This document shows positions 1 through 9,695 of a stretch of DNA of 32,369 nucleotides, in pieces. Positions within the stretch are counted from its first letter, which is position 1. Each line of letters opens with the position of its first letter. Below the pieces are notes generated by a model. The model ran no database searches, was not told the DNA's origin, and was given only the letters and a program-made list of their open reading frames with translations. The translations under genes were made by a program, and so were the position numbers. Origin of the DNA: CAZHAC01 sp964383855 (GTDB lineage Bacteria > Chloroflexota > Dormibacteria > Dormibacterales > Dormibacteraceae); the NCBI GenBank assembly GCA_964383855.1, contig CAYLIP010000031.1, positions 1 to 32,369 of the forward strand, given 5' to 3'.

Positions 1-3
1 AGG

Positions 4-78
4 TGGGCCCGGCTGGCTTCGAACCAGCGACCAGCCGATTATGAGTCGGCCGCTCTGACCAGGCTGAGCTACGGGCCC
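4..78 (-). tRNA. tRNA with CAU anticodon, probably tRNA-Ile2 (lysidine-modified)
   Basis: Read on the minus strand, the sequence folds as a complete 75-nt cloverleaf. It has a 7-bp acceptor stem (GGGCCCG/CGGGCCC), D stem GCTC/GAGC, anticodon stem GCCGA/TCGGC with loop CTCATAA, T stem GCTGG/CCAGC with loop TTCGAAG, and discriminator A. CCA is not encoded; the next bases are CCT. The CAU anticodon fits elongator Met or Ile2. Base pairs C4:G69 and C5:G68, which are known recognition elements of E. coli TilS, are both present, so I lean to tRNA-Ile2. It is not the initiator tRNA because the 1:72 pair is a normal G:C. Confidence 0.93.
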
Positions 79-290
79 ACATCGCAAACATGCCGGTGCC
101 GGGCGATCTCTCCCGGCCGCTCCCACGGCGATCCTTAATACTGCCCGGCCGGTGGCGCCGGCAGCACGGGAGGCGGCTCCGCGGTGCGAGGCCGAGCAGG
201 CGGACTGACCCGCCGGCCGGCAGGACACTCGCCTCATTGCCATCGGACCGGTGCAGGCGAGATGATGTTTCTCGGGGGATGGGCGCGTAG

Positions 291-431
291 ATGGTTTCGC
301 GGACCGACCGGTGGTCGTGGCAGTGGCTGCGCGAGGCGATTCCGTGGCGCGAGCTGTGGGCGGGCATCGGCATCGGCGAGGGCCTCGGGCTGGTGGCCAT
401 CTACTTCTGGTACGAGTTCTTCCGGACCTGA
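291..431 (+). CDS. Small tryptophan-rich single-pass membrane protein (46 aa)
   Basis: A 46-codon ORF starts at an ATG immediately after an in-frame TAG. A GGGGGA purine run lies about 11 nt upstream. The N-terminus is polar and tryptophan-rich (W8, W10, W12, W19, W23), followed by a probable membrane helix at residues 22-41 that is rich in Gly, Ile, Leu and aromatics, and a short FFRT tail. The segregation of residues, with charged and amphipathic residues first and one hydrophobic segment after, looks like a real small membrane protein and not a random GC-rich frame. I recognise no family and assign no function. If it is not a gene, the whole 79-641 stretch would be non-coding. Confidence 0.5.
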   Translation: MVSRTDRWSWQWLREAIPWRELWAGIGIGEGLGLVAIYFWYEFFRT

Positions 432-557
432 CCTGAGCGGTTCGGCCTGCACGGTTGCGACCGCCGCCCCGCAAGACTCCGTGGAGACGTGCGTTGGCTT
501 TGATGCTGAGTGCTGGCAGGGCGCTCAGGTCCCGCTTAATCCTCCCCTTATCCCCCC

Positions 558-592
558 GAGCCCAGCCGCGAATCGCGATTCGCGCTGGGCTC
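558..592. terminator. Strong 35-nt hairpin, putative bidirectional terminator or structured element
   Basis: GAGCCCAG and CTGGGCTC pair around an 18-nt perfect palindrome at 567-584 (CGCGAATC GC GATTCGCG). The only defect is one unpaired C at 566. There is no U-tract; the downstream bases are ATTCATTCCC. It lies in the 210-nt gap between the 46-aa ORF and the 88-aa gene, in which I see nothing else. It may terminate transcription of the upstream small gene, but a DNA-level protein-binding site is equally possible. Confidence 0.5.
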
Positions 593-641
593 ATTCATTC
601 CCGCCCGACGCCGGTGGCGGCGAAGCGCTGAAACTGCTCGC

Positions 642-908
642 GTGAACGAAGACCGGCGCGCCGAGCTGCGAAGGCTGGAGGACGTACGGGAACTGCTCCG
701 GTTCTGCCGGCACTACGGGCAGTCGGTCCCCTCCAAGGTGGCGGGCCGCTTGCGCGAGCTCGGGATCCAGGATCCCGAGCGGCGGCCGATCCCCGAGCTC
801 CTGGCCGACCTGGAGGCGCTCGAGCGGCCGGCGCTGGAGTCCCTCCCGATGGACCGCCGCAGCCGCCAGCGGCGATGGCTGAGCGCCATTCAGGACGAGG
901 ACGGATAG
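642..908 (+). CDS. Hypothetical small charged protein (88 aa)
   Basis: The GTG start at 642 gives an 88-residue, strongly charged, apparently helical protein without signal peptide or membrane segment. The N-terminus (NEDRRAELRRLEDVRELLRFC) looks like an amphipathic helix. The middle, around residues 25-60, has a PSKVAGRLRELG...IPELLADLEAL pattern. No Shine-Dalgarno sequence is obvious, so the start is uncertain. It converges with the MscS-type gene; the 22-nt gap between the two stops contains a small AGGCG/CGCCT hairpin at 916-929. I do not recognise a family. Confidence 0.6.
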   Translation: MNEDRRAELRRLEDVRELLRFCRHYGQSVPSKVAGRLRELGIQDPERRPIPELLADLEALERPALESLPMDRRSRQRRWLSAIQDEDG

Positions 909-930
909 GACCCGGAGGCGAGAGCGCCTG

Positions 931-1731
931 TCAGGCCGCCTCGGCGCTGTGCAGCGCGTCGAACAGCGCGTCGGCGAGGTCCCCGTCGGGGATCGGCCGG
1001 CGGGAGCGGACCCGGACGTCGCAGGTGAGCCGGCGCCCCGGCGCGTCCAATGAGCGCGGCCGTACCTCGAGCACGGAGTCGTCGGGGAGGCGCTGGCGGA
1101 GGTGCTCCTTGACCGCGCCGACCCCGGCGGCCTCGGCCAGCTCCACCGCGAGCTCGGCCTGGAGGGGAGCCCCGCCGACCACGATCACCGAGGCGATGAC
1201 GGCGCTGTTCGGCATCCTGAGCAGCTGACCGTCGGCCGTGACCAGGGTCGTGTAGAAGGCACGGGCGTCGACGACGGTGCCCTCATACTCGACCGCTCCC
1301 GAGAGCGAGCTGCGGACGCGGATGGTGTCGCCGATCGAGAACGGGCGCGCGATCAGCAGGATCAGGCCCGCGAAGAAGTTGCCCAGCGGCGCCTGAGAGG
1401 CGCTGGCGGCGACCACGCCCAGGATGGCGCCACCAAGGAGAAGCCCGGAAATGTTGATGTTGGTTTCCGAGGCGATGAAGAGGGCGACCACGATGTACAG
1501 CGACCAGCTGGTCAGGTTGCGCCAGAGGAGGATCCGCTGGTCGCGGACGGTGCCGAAGATGCCGTCGACGAGCGCCCGGATGATCGCGACGCCGGCCAGG
1601 CCCGCGGTTGCGATCAGGACCCAGCGCAGCTGCGCCTGGCCGGCGAAGATCGTGTGCTCAAGTTCGACGATGACGCCGAAGATCAGCGCGGCGACACCGG
1701 CGCGCGTGTAGGCGGCTCGGTTGCGGGGCAT
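931..1731 (-). CDS. MscS-family mechanosensitive ion channel (266 aa)
   Basis: This is a small-conductance mechanosensitive channel-type protein that would release solutes under hypo-osmotic stress from the inner membrane. Four hydrophobic segments lie at about residues 8-22, 35-58, 75-90 and 95-128. The last carries the Gly/Ala-rich pore helix and the family signature around PLGNFFAGLILLIARPFSIGDTI, followed by the beta domain (to about 185), where LLRMPNS is typical. The C-terminal alpha/beta domain runs to the end. The ATG at 1731 is preceded by GAGGAGG with 6-nt spacing, which fixes the start. At 266 aa it is close to the E. coli MscS size. The gene stands alone, downstream of nothing obviously related. 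Confidence 0.93.
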   Translation of the reverse strand: MPRNRAAYTRAGVAALIFGVIVELEHTIFAGQAQLRWVLIATAGLAGVAIIRALVDGIFGTVRDQRILLWRNLTSWSLYIVVALFIASETNINISGLLLGGAILGVVAASASQAPLGNFFAGLILLIARPFSIGDTIRVRSSLSGAVEYEGTVVDARAFYTTLVTADGQLLRMPNSAVIASVIVVGGAPLQAELAVELAEAAGVGAVKEHLRQRLPDDSVLEVRPRSLDAPGRRLTCDVRVRSRRPIPDGDLADALFDALHSAEAA

Positions 1732-1808
1732 CGGCTTCCTCCTCTATCGGGGCGTGTTCGATGTGCTGGGGGAGAGTCAGCCCCACTGTACCGAGATCCC
1801 CGGGCGGG

Positions 1809-2963
1809 CTACAGGGTCGCCAGCTCGGGGGTGAGGTCGCCCTCGGCAAATCGCTCGAGGCGGAGAGGGTGGAGGTCGAAACTCTCACACCGGCCCCGGG
1901 TGACCAGCTCCGAGATCGCCTGCCCGGCGGCCAGCGACTGCATCACGCCGTGGCCGCCGAAACCGCCGGCCTGCAGGAAGCGGGGGTGTCCCGGGGTGGC
2001 CCCGATGATCGCGTGGTGGTCGGCCGTCTGCGGGTAGAGCCCGGCCCAGCACTTGCGGGTGTCGATCGAGGCGGTCTCGAGGAAGGGGAAGCGGTTGCCG
2101 GCCCGCTCCGCGATCTGGCCCAGGTAGTCGAAATCGAACGCGGTCGACGTCGAGGGCGGCTCGTCCGGGTTGGAGAACATGATCGCGCAGCCCGGGCCCT
2201 CGCGCCGGGTCAGGAGACCGGTGTCGAGGTCGACGCACATGGGGATCAGCGGCGGGAGCCCGGAGATGGCCTCGGTAACCGCGGCGTTGCGCCGGTAGGG
2301 CACGATCGGGACGTCGACGCCCAGCATGCCGCCGATCTCGGCGGCCCAGGCTCCGGCGCAGTTGACCAGCCAGCGGGCCTCCAGGCGGTCCCGTCCGGTC
2401 TCGATCGCGTAGCCCTCGTGGCTCTCGACGATTCCGCGGACCGGGCAGTCGAGCAGGGTCTCCACGCCCAGGTCGCGGGCCTGCCGGTAAAGCAGGCTTG
2501 CGATCTCGTGCGGGTCGAAGAGCGAGTCCGACTGCCGGAAGCTGGCCGCCAGCAGCCCTTCGCCGCGGACGTAGGGCGCGATCTCGAGCGCCTGCTCGGG
2601 ACCCAGCAGCTCGACGTCGACGCCGCAGGCCACCTGCACGTGGTGCGCGCGCCGCAGGTAGTCGGCCCCCTTGGGCGTCCCGGCGAGGAAGAGATAGCCG
2701 GCCTGGACGAAGCTCGGCAGCTCGCCGGTGGCGGCCTTCATCTCCAGGTAGCCATCGATCGTGAACCGGGAGAGCTGGATGTTGGTGGGTGTGCTCCACT
2801 GGGCGCGCATGCCGCCCGCGGCGCGACTCGTCGAGCCCTGACCAGGGCCCGGGTTGCGGTCGACGATGGCAACCGGCCCGGCGCCCGCCAGCGCGAGCGC
2901 CCGCGCGGTGGCCAGGCCGACCGCGCCGGCGCCGACCACCACCACCTCGTACCGCGGGCTCAC
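1809..2963 (-). CDS. FAD-dependent oxidoreductase, DAO/sarcosine oxidase beta-like (384 aa)
   Basis: This DAO-superfamily enzyme is likely to oxidise an amine or imino acid such as an N-methyl amino acid or glycine derivative; the substrate is not known. The N-terminus has the FAD Rossmann motif VVVGAGAVGLATA (residues about 8-20), an acidic strand end (IVDRN), and a STSRAAGGMRAQW segment typical of SoxB-type subunits. The C-terminal part has the family GLYPQTADHHAIIG and GGFGGHGVMQS segments that close on the flavin. A start 30 nt further upstream is possible, but GTG at 2963 overlaps the upstream stop as GTGA, so the two genes look translationally coupled. No SoxA/G/D subunits are nearby, which fits a stand-alone enzyme. 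Confidence 0.88.
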   Translation of the reverse strand: MSPRYEVVVVGAGAVGLATARALALAGAGPVAIVDRNPGPGQGSTSRAAGGMRAQWSTPTNIQLSRFTIDGYLEMKAATGELPSFVQAGYLFLAGTPKGADYLRRAHHVQVACGVDVELLGPEQALEIAPYVRGEGLLAASFRQSDSLFDPHEIASLLYRQARDLGVETLLDCPVRGIVESHEGYAIETGRDRLEARWLVNCAGAWAAEIGGMLGVDVPIVPYRRNAAVTEAISGLPPLIPMCVDLDTGLLTRREGPGCAIMFSNPDEPPSTSTAFDFDYLGQIAERAGNRFPFLETASIDTRKCWAGLYPQTADHHAIIGATPGHPRFLQAGGFGGHGVMQSLAAGQAISELVTRGRCESFDLHPLRLERFAEGDLTPELATL

Positions 2964-3895
2964 ACCGCTAGTGTGCCGTTCTCCATGGCCCACACGAGGG
3001 CCGAGATCCGGGCCACCAGCGCCCAGCCGCGGTCCCCACCCAGCCCATCGGTGGTGATGGCGAGCACGTAACGCCGGCCGCCCACGCTGACCACGCCAGC
3101 GTCATTCACGGTCCGGTCGATGAAGCCCACCTTGTGCACGACCGCGGCCCCGGCGGGAAGGCCGGCGGCGATCCCGTCCTCGTACTTGCTGTGGGTGAGG
3201 ATGGGATCGAGCCAGGCCTGCGCGCCTACCCCGCCCGCTGCGCCCGTCGCCTCCGAGCCCCAGAGGGCGGCCAGGTCGTTGGCCGTGGTCGTGTTGTGCT
3301 CGTAGAAGGCGGATTGGCGGGCTCCCCGCGAGCGCGCGTAGGCGTTGAGCGCCGAATTGCCGCCGACCGAGTCCGCCAGCATGTGGGCGGCCGTGTTGTC
3401 GGAGTAGGTGCCGATCCGCGTGGCCACCTCCTGCACGCTCAGGCACATGCCGTCGGTGTAGTCGGTGAACCAGCCGTCCTCGGCATCCGAGTCCTGGTAG
3501 CAGAGCTGGTCGAGCGGCCTGGCCCGTCCGGCCGCGATCCGCTCGGCCTCGGCCATGAGCAGCGGCAGCTTGTACGTGGAACCGGCTTCGAACTCCTCAT
3601 CCCCGTTGAAGGTGAAGCGCACAGCCTCGGGGCCGCTGAGGTCGACGACCGACACCGCCGCCCGGCCGCCGCTGGCCGCGATCGCCTGATGGATGGCTGC
3701 GCTGAGCGTCGGCCTGGCGCCCGCCGGCGCCGCCTGGACGCCGCGGAGGATCTGGAGGGAGGAGGCGCTGGTCCGGCTGTCCAGGACGCCGACGACCAGG
3801 AGCGCGATCCCGATCAGGGCGGCCAGTGTGACGGCGATCGGCGGTCCCCACGACCGGCGCCGGCGGCGCGTGCGGATGGGCCGGCGAGTGAGCAT
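2960..3895 (-). CDS. Membrane-anchored class A beta-lactamase-fold serine hydrolase (311 aa)
   Basis: An Arg-rich N-terminus (residues 4-15) precedes one membrane helix (20-38), so the hydrolase domain should lie outside the membrane. The domain has the penicillin-recognising triad: S106-T-Y-K109 (nucleophile and Lys), S165-D-N167, and K255-V-G in place of KTG. The KTG position is one residue off consensus, and I see no clear ExxLN omega-loop glutamate. It could therefore be a beta-lactamase2-family hydrolase or peptidase and not an antibiotic-degrading enzyme. I chose ATG at 3895 over a TTG 30 nt upstream because the TM topology is complete from there. The stop overlaps the start of the DAO gene (GTGA). 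Confidence 0.87.
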   Translation of the reverse strand: MLTRRPIRTRRRRRSWGPPIAVTLAALIGIALLVVGVLDSRTSASSLQILRGVQAAPAGARPTLSAAIHQAIAASGGRAAVSVVDLSGPEAVRFTFNGDEEFEAGSTYKLPLLMAEAERIAAGRARPLDQLCYQDSDAEDGWFTDYTDGMCLSVQEVATRIGTYSDNTAAHMLADSVGGNSALNAYARSRGARQSAFYEHNTTTANDLAALWGSEATGAAGGVGAQAWLDPILTHSKYEDGIAAGLPAGAAVVHKVGFIDRTVNDAGVVSVGGRRYVLAITTDGLGGDRGWALVARISALVWAMENGTLAV

Positions 3896-3988
3896 GGACC
3901 CGTCCACCCTTCCATCCCGCCCCAACGGTTCGAGCCCAGCGCGGGCACAGAGCTGTTAACGCGATTGGCGCCCGGCGCCTGCCCAGGT

Positions 3989-4618
3989 TCAGTGCGTCGA
4001 TGAATCGGGTGCGGCGAGGACCTCGATGAGAAGGTCGCAGAGCCACGCCTCGTATTCGTCCGGCGTCCAACCCTCCCCCTCGACCAATTCCGAGTAGACC
4101 TCGAAGGCGGCGAGGGCCCGGAGTACGGCGCCCGCATAACCGGCGGCAAGCCCGGGCCGCAGTTCGGACTCCACACCCAGAAAGAGCGCGCGCAGCGATC
4201 GGGCCCGGTCGGCCTTCCAGTTGGCGACCATGCGCGCGACCTCGGCGTCCGAGGCGGCCGCCCCCTCCAGCATCCCCACCACGCCGCGCTCCGCCTGCCA
4301 CTGGGCGCGGCTGGCGCGGGCGACCACGGCCAGCCGCCCGCGCAGGCTCGGCTGCGCCATGCCCTCGGCCACCGACTCCATCACCCCGGCCTCGGCCAGC
4401 CACTCGTCGCAGATCGCGGCCAGGATGTTCTTCTTGCTCCCGAAGGCCGCGTACACCGTTCGCGGGGCGACCCCGGCGGTCTCGGCCACGGCCTCGACGC
4501 TGGTCGCGGCGTAGCCGCGTTCGCCAAAGAGCTGGCGGGCCGCTCGCGCGATCGCGCGACGCGTTTCCAGGGCCTGCCGCTGCCGAAGAGAAGAGGCGCG
4601 GGGCTTGACGTCCGGCAT
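3989..4618 (-). CDS. TetR/AcrR-family transcriptional regulator (209 aa)
   Basis: A TetR-type HTH occupies residues about 18-64. It has the usual helix pattern: LETRRAIARAARQLFGERGY, then TSVEAVAETAGVAPRTVYAAFGSKKNIL. A C-terminal ligand-binding domain of about 140 residues follows. The ATG at 4618 lies next to a palindromic operator array and is divergent from a flavoprotein gene, the classical arrangement for local repression of both genes. It is followed on the same strand, after 93 nt, by the beta-lactamase-fold/oxidoreductase pair, which could be co-transcribed. The inducer is unknown. Confidence 0.93.
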   Translation of the reverse strand: MPDVKPRASSLRQRQALETRRAIARAARQLFGERGYAATSVEAVAETAGVAPRTVYAAFGSKKNILAAICDEWLAEAGVMESVAEGMAQPSLRGRLAVVARASRAQWQAERGVVGMLEGAAASDAEVARMVANWKADRARSLRALFLGVESELRPGLAAGYAGAVLRALAAFEVYSELVEGEGWTPDEYEAWLCDLLIEVLAAPDSSTH

Positions 4619-4647
4619 GGCGATGCCTACAGTATCACCGCAATGAC

Positions 4648-4675
4648 TGCAGAATTACTGCAACGACTGCAGTAA
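4648..4675. promoter_or_regulatory. Three-half-site palindromic operator in the TetR/flavoprotein divergent promoter
   Basis: A perfect inverted repeat, TTACTGCA-N5-TGCAGTAA, spans 4655-4675. A second one, TGCAG-AATTA-CTGCA, spans 4648-4662 and shares its right half with the first. The array therefore has CTGCA-type half-sites repeated about every 10 bp between the divergent starts at 4618 and 4698. Position, symmetry and AT-rich bases in an otherwise GC-rich region make it the likely binding site of the adjacent TetR protein. Confidence 0.78.
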
Positions 4676-5756
4676 CAGTGAATTGGAGGTTACGGTGGTG
4701 GGTATGACGGGCGGCGCGGAGGTGGTCGTGGTGGGTGGTGGCCAGGCGGGCCTAGCCACCGCCCACGAGCTGTTGCGGCGGGGCGTCGGTTGCATGGTGC
4801 TGGAGGCCGAGCCGAGGGTCGGCCTCCAGTGGCGCCGCCGGTGGGACTCACTGCGGCTCTTCACGCCGGCGCGCTTTTCCGGGCTGCCCGGTTCCCGCTT
4901 CCCGGCGCCTGCCGGCAGCTACCCCGGCAAGGAGCAGGTGGCGAGCTACCTGGAGTCGTACGCGGCGTCGCTGCCCGTCCGCACCGGGGTGCGCGTGCTG
5001 AAGCTCGAGCGCGCCGGCCGGCGCTACCGTCTCCAGACGTCGGCGGGCGAGCTCGAGGCCGGTCACGTGGTGCTCGCCAACGGCAATGCGAAGCCCCGAG
5101 TCCCCGAATTTGCCGCCGCGCTCGGGAGCGGCGTGCTGCAGATGCACGCGGCCGAATACCAGCGGCCCGACCAGCTGATTGGTGACGTGCTCGTCGCCGG
5201 CGCGGGCACCTCGGGGGTCGAGATCGCCGTCGAGGCGGCCAGGGCCGGCCACCGCACGATCCTGGCGGGCCGCGCGACGGGCCACGTTCCACCGCCCGCG
5301 TACGCGTTCGGAGGCCGCCCATTCATGTTCTTCGCCCGCCGGATCGCGACCACCCGCACGCCGGTGGGCCGGGCGATGCGACCGCACGTGCTGCGCCGCG
5401 GAGGACCGCTCATCCGGCACAGCATGAAAGACGCGCTCATGGCGGGCGTCGAGCGTGCGGGCCGGGTCGCCGGGGCGGAGGCGGACGCCCTCCTCCTCGA
5501 GGATGGGCGCCGGGTGCGCCCGGGTACGGTCGTCTGGTGCACCGGGTTCGAGCGCGACCTTTCCTGGATCGCGCTTCCGCTGAGCGACGACGGCGGCCTG
5601 CCCGGGCACGACGCGGGCGTGGTGACCGGCGAACCTGGCCTCTACTTCGTCGGGCTGCCATTCCAGTCGCGGCTCGCCTCGGCCTTCATCGCCGGCGCGG
5701 CGGACGACGCCCGGCGCATCGCCACGACCATCGCGCGGCGCCTGGCCGCGGGGGAG

Positions 5757-7343
<1,587 letters not shown>

Positions 7344-7391
7344 GGGAGCGCCCAATTGTTACCCGTGCGTCGCCCGCGCGTTCCGTAGCGC

Positions 7392-8288
7392 ATGCAGAAA
7401 CTGAGCTGGGTGCGGCCCCTGGCCGCGTGTGTACTGGTCATCGGCGTGGCGGCCTGCGGGGGAGGCGGGAGGAGCTCGGCCGGCAGCGGCCCGGTGGCCC
7501 GGGCCGGGGGTTACACGGCGGCCCAGGCCCCGGCCAAGGCACCGGTCCAGGCGGTCGGCGGCGCCGCCCCCGACGTCAGCGCGTCGGCGCCGGGGCCGGT
7601 GCCTGTGGTCGAGGGCTCGCGCGTCATCCGGAGCGGGCAGGTCGGGATCGAGGTCAAGGCGGGACGCTTCGACAGCACTTACTCGGCTCTGATCGCCCTG
7701 GCCGGCGAGGAGGGCGGGCTCGTCGCCGCCAGCAACGCCAGCACCGACAGCGACCGCATCAAGTCCGGGACGGTGACGCTCTCCGTGCCCTCGGCCCACT
7801 TCCAGGAAACCATCGACCGGCTCCGCCAGATGGGCGCCGTGCACACCCTCAACGTGACCTCGCAGGACGTGAGCCAGCAGTACGTCGACCTCCAGGCCCG
7901 GCGGGCCAACGCCGAGGCGGAGCGCGACGCCATGCTCGCGCTGCTTCAGCGGGCGCAGTCGGTGCAGGAGATCCTCGCCGTCCAGAACCAGCTCGGCCAG
8001 TACACGCAGCAGGTCGAGCAGCTGAAGGGCCAGATCGCCTACCTGGACCACGCCACCGGCTACTCCTCGATCCAGGTCTCGATCCGGGAGGCGGGCATCG
8101 TGGCGCCGCGCCCGCCGCAGGACGAGTGGGGCCTGGGCAGCTCCTTCTGGACCGGTCTTCACGCCCTGGTCGGAACCGTGGACGGGCTGCTGGTGGTGCT
8201 CGTCGTGGCCGGTCCGTACGCACTGCTGGCAGGCGCCGGCTGGCTCCTCTGGCGGAGGCGGCGCCGGCCTCTCGGCCGCCCCTTGTAA
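7392..8288 (+). CDS. DUF4349-type lipoprotein (298 aa)
   Basis: The N-terminus is a lipoprotein signal (VLVIGVAAC, acylated Cys at 22), followed by a low-complexity Ala/Gly/Pro stretch to about residue 75. The DUF4349-like domain (about 78-235) contains the typical RSGQVGIEVKAGRFDSTYSAL start. A long amphipathic helix or coiled-coil region (about 160-215) holds repeated Gln, Ala and Leu. A C-terminal membrane helix (about 247-275) ends in an Arg-rich tail, so the protein is probably attached at both ends outside the cytoplasm. Function is unknown for the family. It starts 48 bp from the divergent ABC-F gene and lies 194 nt upstream of the sigma operon. Confidence 0.87.
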   Translation: MQKLSWVRPLAACVLVIGVAACGGGGRSSAGSGPVARAGGYTAAQAPAKAPVQAVGGAAPDVSASAPGPVPVVEGSRVIRSGQVGIEVKAGRFDSTYSALIALAGEEGGLVAASNASTDSDRIKSGTVTLSVPSAHFQETIDRLRQMGAVHTLNVTSQDVSQQYVDLQARRANAEAERDAMLALLQRAQSVQEILAVQNQLGQYTQQVEQLKGQIAYLDHATGYSSIQVSIREAGIVAPRPPQDEWGLGSSFWTGLHALVGTVDGLLVVLVVAGPYALLAGAGWLLWRRRRRPLGRPL

Positions 8289-8482
8289 CCGGCCGCCGTA
8301 TCCTCCGAATATCCCTCGACCCGGGGTGGTTTGGAAACTTACTTGGCGCGCCGTTTCAGCGTCGCGGCGGTGTCGATGGAGCTGGCCGCACGTGGCCGGG
8401 CCGGCGGCACGGGCGCGCCCGGCCCCGCCGCCCTGCGTGCGCCGGCGCCGGCTCCTCCGGCCGCCGGCAGGCGCAGGCTCAG
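8289..8482 (+). promoter_or_regulatory. Upstream region of the sigma/Rieske operon
   Basis: This 194-nt gap holds the likely promoter of the sigma-factor operon. Positions 8334-8357 contain GAAAC-N14-GTTTC, an inverted repeat that includes a GGAAAC resembling an ECF -35 element. The distance to the following CGTT is shorter than usual for an ECF promoter, so I treat autoregulation only as a possibility. The remainder is very GC-rich and shows no convincing ORF. Confidence 0.3.
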
Positions 8483-9016
8483 ATGATGGGCGCTCCCGAC
8501 CGTCCCGAGGGGGCGCCGCTGGTCGAGTTCCCGGCCGCTTCCGAGTCGACGCAGGACGTCGCCATCGAGGAGCTCGAGCTGGTCTTCGCCTTCATCTTCG
8601 CGCGGGTCGGCAACCGCCCGGACGCCGAGGACCTCACCCAGCAAGTCGCCATGAAAGCGATCCCGCGCCTGCGCGCGGGAGCCGCCGCCAGCTCCATCCG
8701 CGCCTACCTCTTCGCCACCGCGCGCTCCGTCCTCGCCCAGTTCTGGGCGGTCAGGCTGGGCCTCGGCGAGGAGGAGCTGCGCGAGGACCTGGCCACGGCG
8801 CCGCCCTCGCTGGCCGAGAACCCGCAATCGGTGGAGCGGGTGCAGCGGGTGCTCGAACAGCTGCCCGCCAACTACCGCCGCGTGCTCGAGCTGCGTTTCC
8901 TGCGCGGGTACTCGCTGAAGGAAGTGGCCAGGGAGACCGGCGGCACCGTGGGCGCGGTGAAGGTGATGCAGCTGCGCGCCCTGCGGGCGGCGGCCAGGGT
9001 GAGCTGGGATGCCTGA
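8483..9016 (+). CDS. ECF-type RNA polymerase sigma factor (177 aa)
   Basis: Sigma region 2 is at residues about 30-65, with a typical VFAFIFARVGNRPDAEDLTQQVAMKAI core. Region 4 is at about 115-172, with LEQLPANYRRVLELRFLRGYSLKEVARETGGTVGAVKVMQLRAL, which contains the -35-recognising HTH. Regions 1 and 3 are absent, as expected for the ECF class. Two adjacent ATGs (8483 and 8486) are possible starts; a longer open frame upstream lacks any sigma similarity. The stop overlaps the start of the Rieske gene by 8 nt. Translational coupling suggests that the downstream membrane protein controls this sigma factor. Confidence 0.92.
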   Translation: MMGAPDRPEGAPLVEFPAASESTQDVAIEELELVFAFIFARVGNRPDAEDLTQQVAMKAIPRLRAGAAASSIRAYLFATARSVLAQFWAVRLGLGEEELREDLATAPPSLAENPQSVERVQRVLEQLPANYRRVLELRFLRGYSLKEVARETGGTVGAVKVMQLRALRAAARVSWDA

Positions 9017-9695
9017 GCAGCCCGAGGAGCGGCTCGAGCGCGTCATCCGGGCCCTGCAGGCCGGCCGGCGGCTGAAGCTCGGTCCCAGGGACGCCGAGGA
9101 GCGGGAGGCGATCATGGCCGCGGCGCGGATGGCGGCGCTGCAGGAGCCGTATCCACGCATGACACCGGCCTTCCGGCGCCGCCTGCAGCAGCGGCTTGCT
9201 GACGGTGAGCGCCGGCGCCGGCTCCTCTCGCGGCGCGAGGCGCTGCTGGCCGCGGCGTCAGCGGTGACCGCCGCGCTGGGCGCCGGGGCCGCCTATCGCG
9301 TGGCCGGCCTGCTCGGCCCGGCCAGGGCGCCCGAGCGGGAGCGCGCGCAGGTCGCCTTCGCTCCCTCGTCGACCATGGACCCGCAGCCGGGCACCTGGTT
9401 CGACGCCGGGCCGCTGGCCGCGCTGCCCGAGGGCCAGGCCGTCCACTTCCGGGCCGGCGCCATCCCCGCCGTCCTCTTCCGGGAGGGCGCTTCGGTGCGG
9501 GCGCTGTCGGGCATGTGCACGCATCTGCCCTGCGAGCTGGGCTGGAACCACAGCGCGCGCACGCTCGACTGTCCCTGCCATCCGCAGTCCTTCGACATGC
9601 ACGGGCAGTCGGTCGGCGCCGACTACCCGCTGCCCACGCTGCCGGCGGTGCAGATAAAGGTCGAGGACGGGCGCGTCATGGTGCTCGGCGCATGA
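9009..9695 (+). CDS. Membrane-anchored Rieske [2Fe-2S] protein with cytoplasmic N-terminal region, possible redox anti-sigma factor (228 aa)
   Basis: Residues 1-72 are soluble, charged and helical. A Tat-like SRREALL motif (74-80) opens a membrane segment (about 78-102), and the rest is a Rieske domain. The cluster ligands are C170-x-H172 and C188-x-x-H191, and C175 and C190 supply the usual disulfide (CTHLPC...CPCH). Ordinary Rieske subunits have only a short N-terminus before the anchor. Here the N-terminal region has the size and position of the sigma-binding part of a membrane anti-sigma factor. The gene overlaps the ECF sigma gene by 8 nt. No cytochrome b or c gene is nearby, so a plain bc-complex role is less likely. 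The anti-sigma role is inference; the Rieske assignment is firm. Confidence 0.9.
   Translation: MPEQPEERLERVIRALQAGRRLKLGPRDAEEREAIMAAARMAALQEPYPRMTPAFRRRLQQRLADGERRRRLLSRREALLAAASAVTAALGAGAAYRVAGLLGPARAPERERAQVAFAPSSTMDPQPGTWFDAGPLAALPEGQAVHFRAGAIPAVLFREGASVRALSGMCTHLPCELGWNHSARTLDCPCHPQSFDMHGQSVGADYPLPTLPAVQIKVEDGRVMVLGA

Noticed and set aside
4..78. Initiator tRNA-fMet
   Set aside because: The acceptor stem begins with a normal G1:C72 pair, and C4:G69/C5:G68 favour tRNA-Ile2; elongator Met is the remaining alternative.
1761..3071. 436-codon open frame on the plus strand opposite the oxidoreductase
   Set aside because: GC-rich antisense shadow without any domain; the minus-strand gene has full FAD motifs and a coupled start.
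8333..8357. ECF autoregulatory promoter GGAAAC...CGTT
   Set aside because: The distance between the two elements (13 nt) is shorter than usual for ECF promoters; kept only as a weak note in the upstream-region entry.
9009..9695. Ordinary bc-complex Rieske subunit
   Set aside because: No cytochrome b/c genes nearby, a long extra N-terminal region, and coupling to a sigma factor; not fully excluded.
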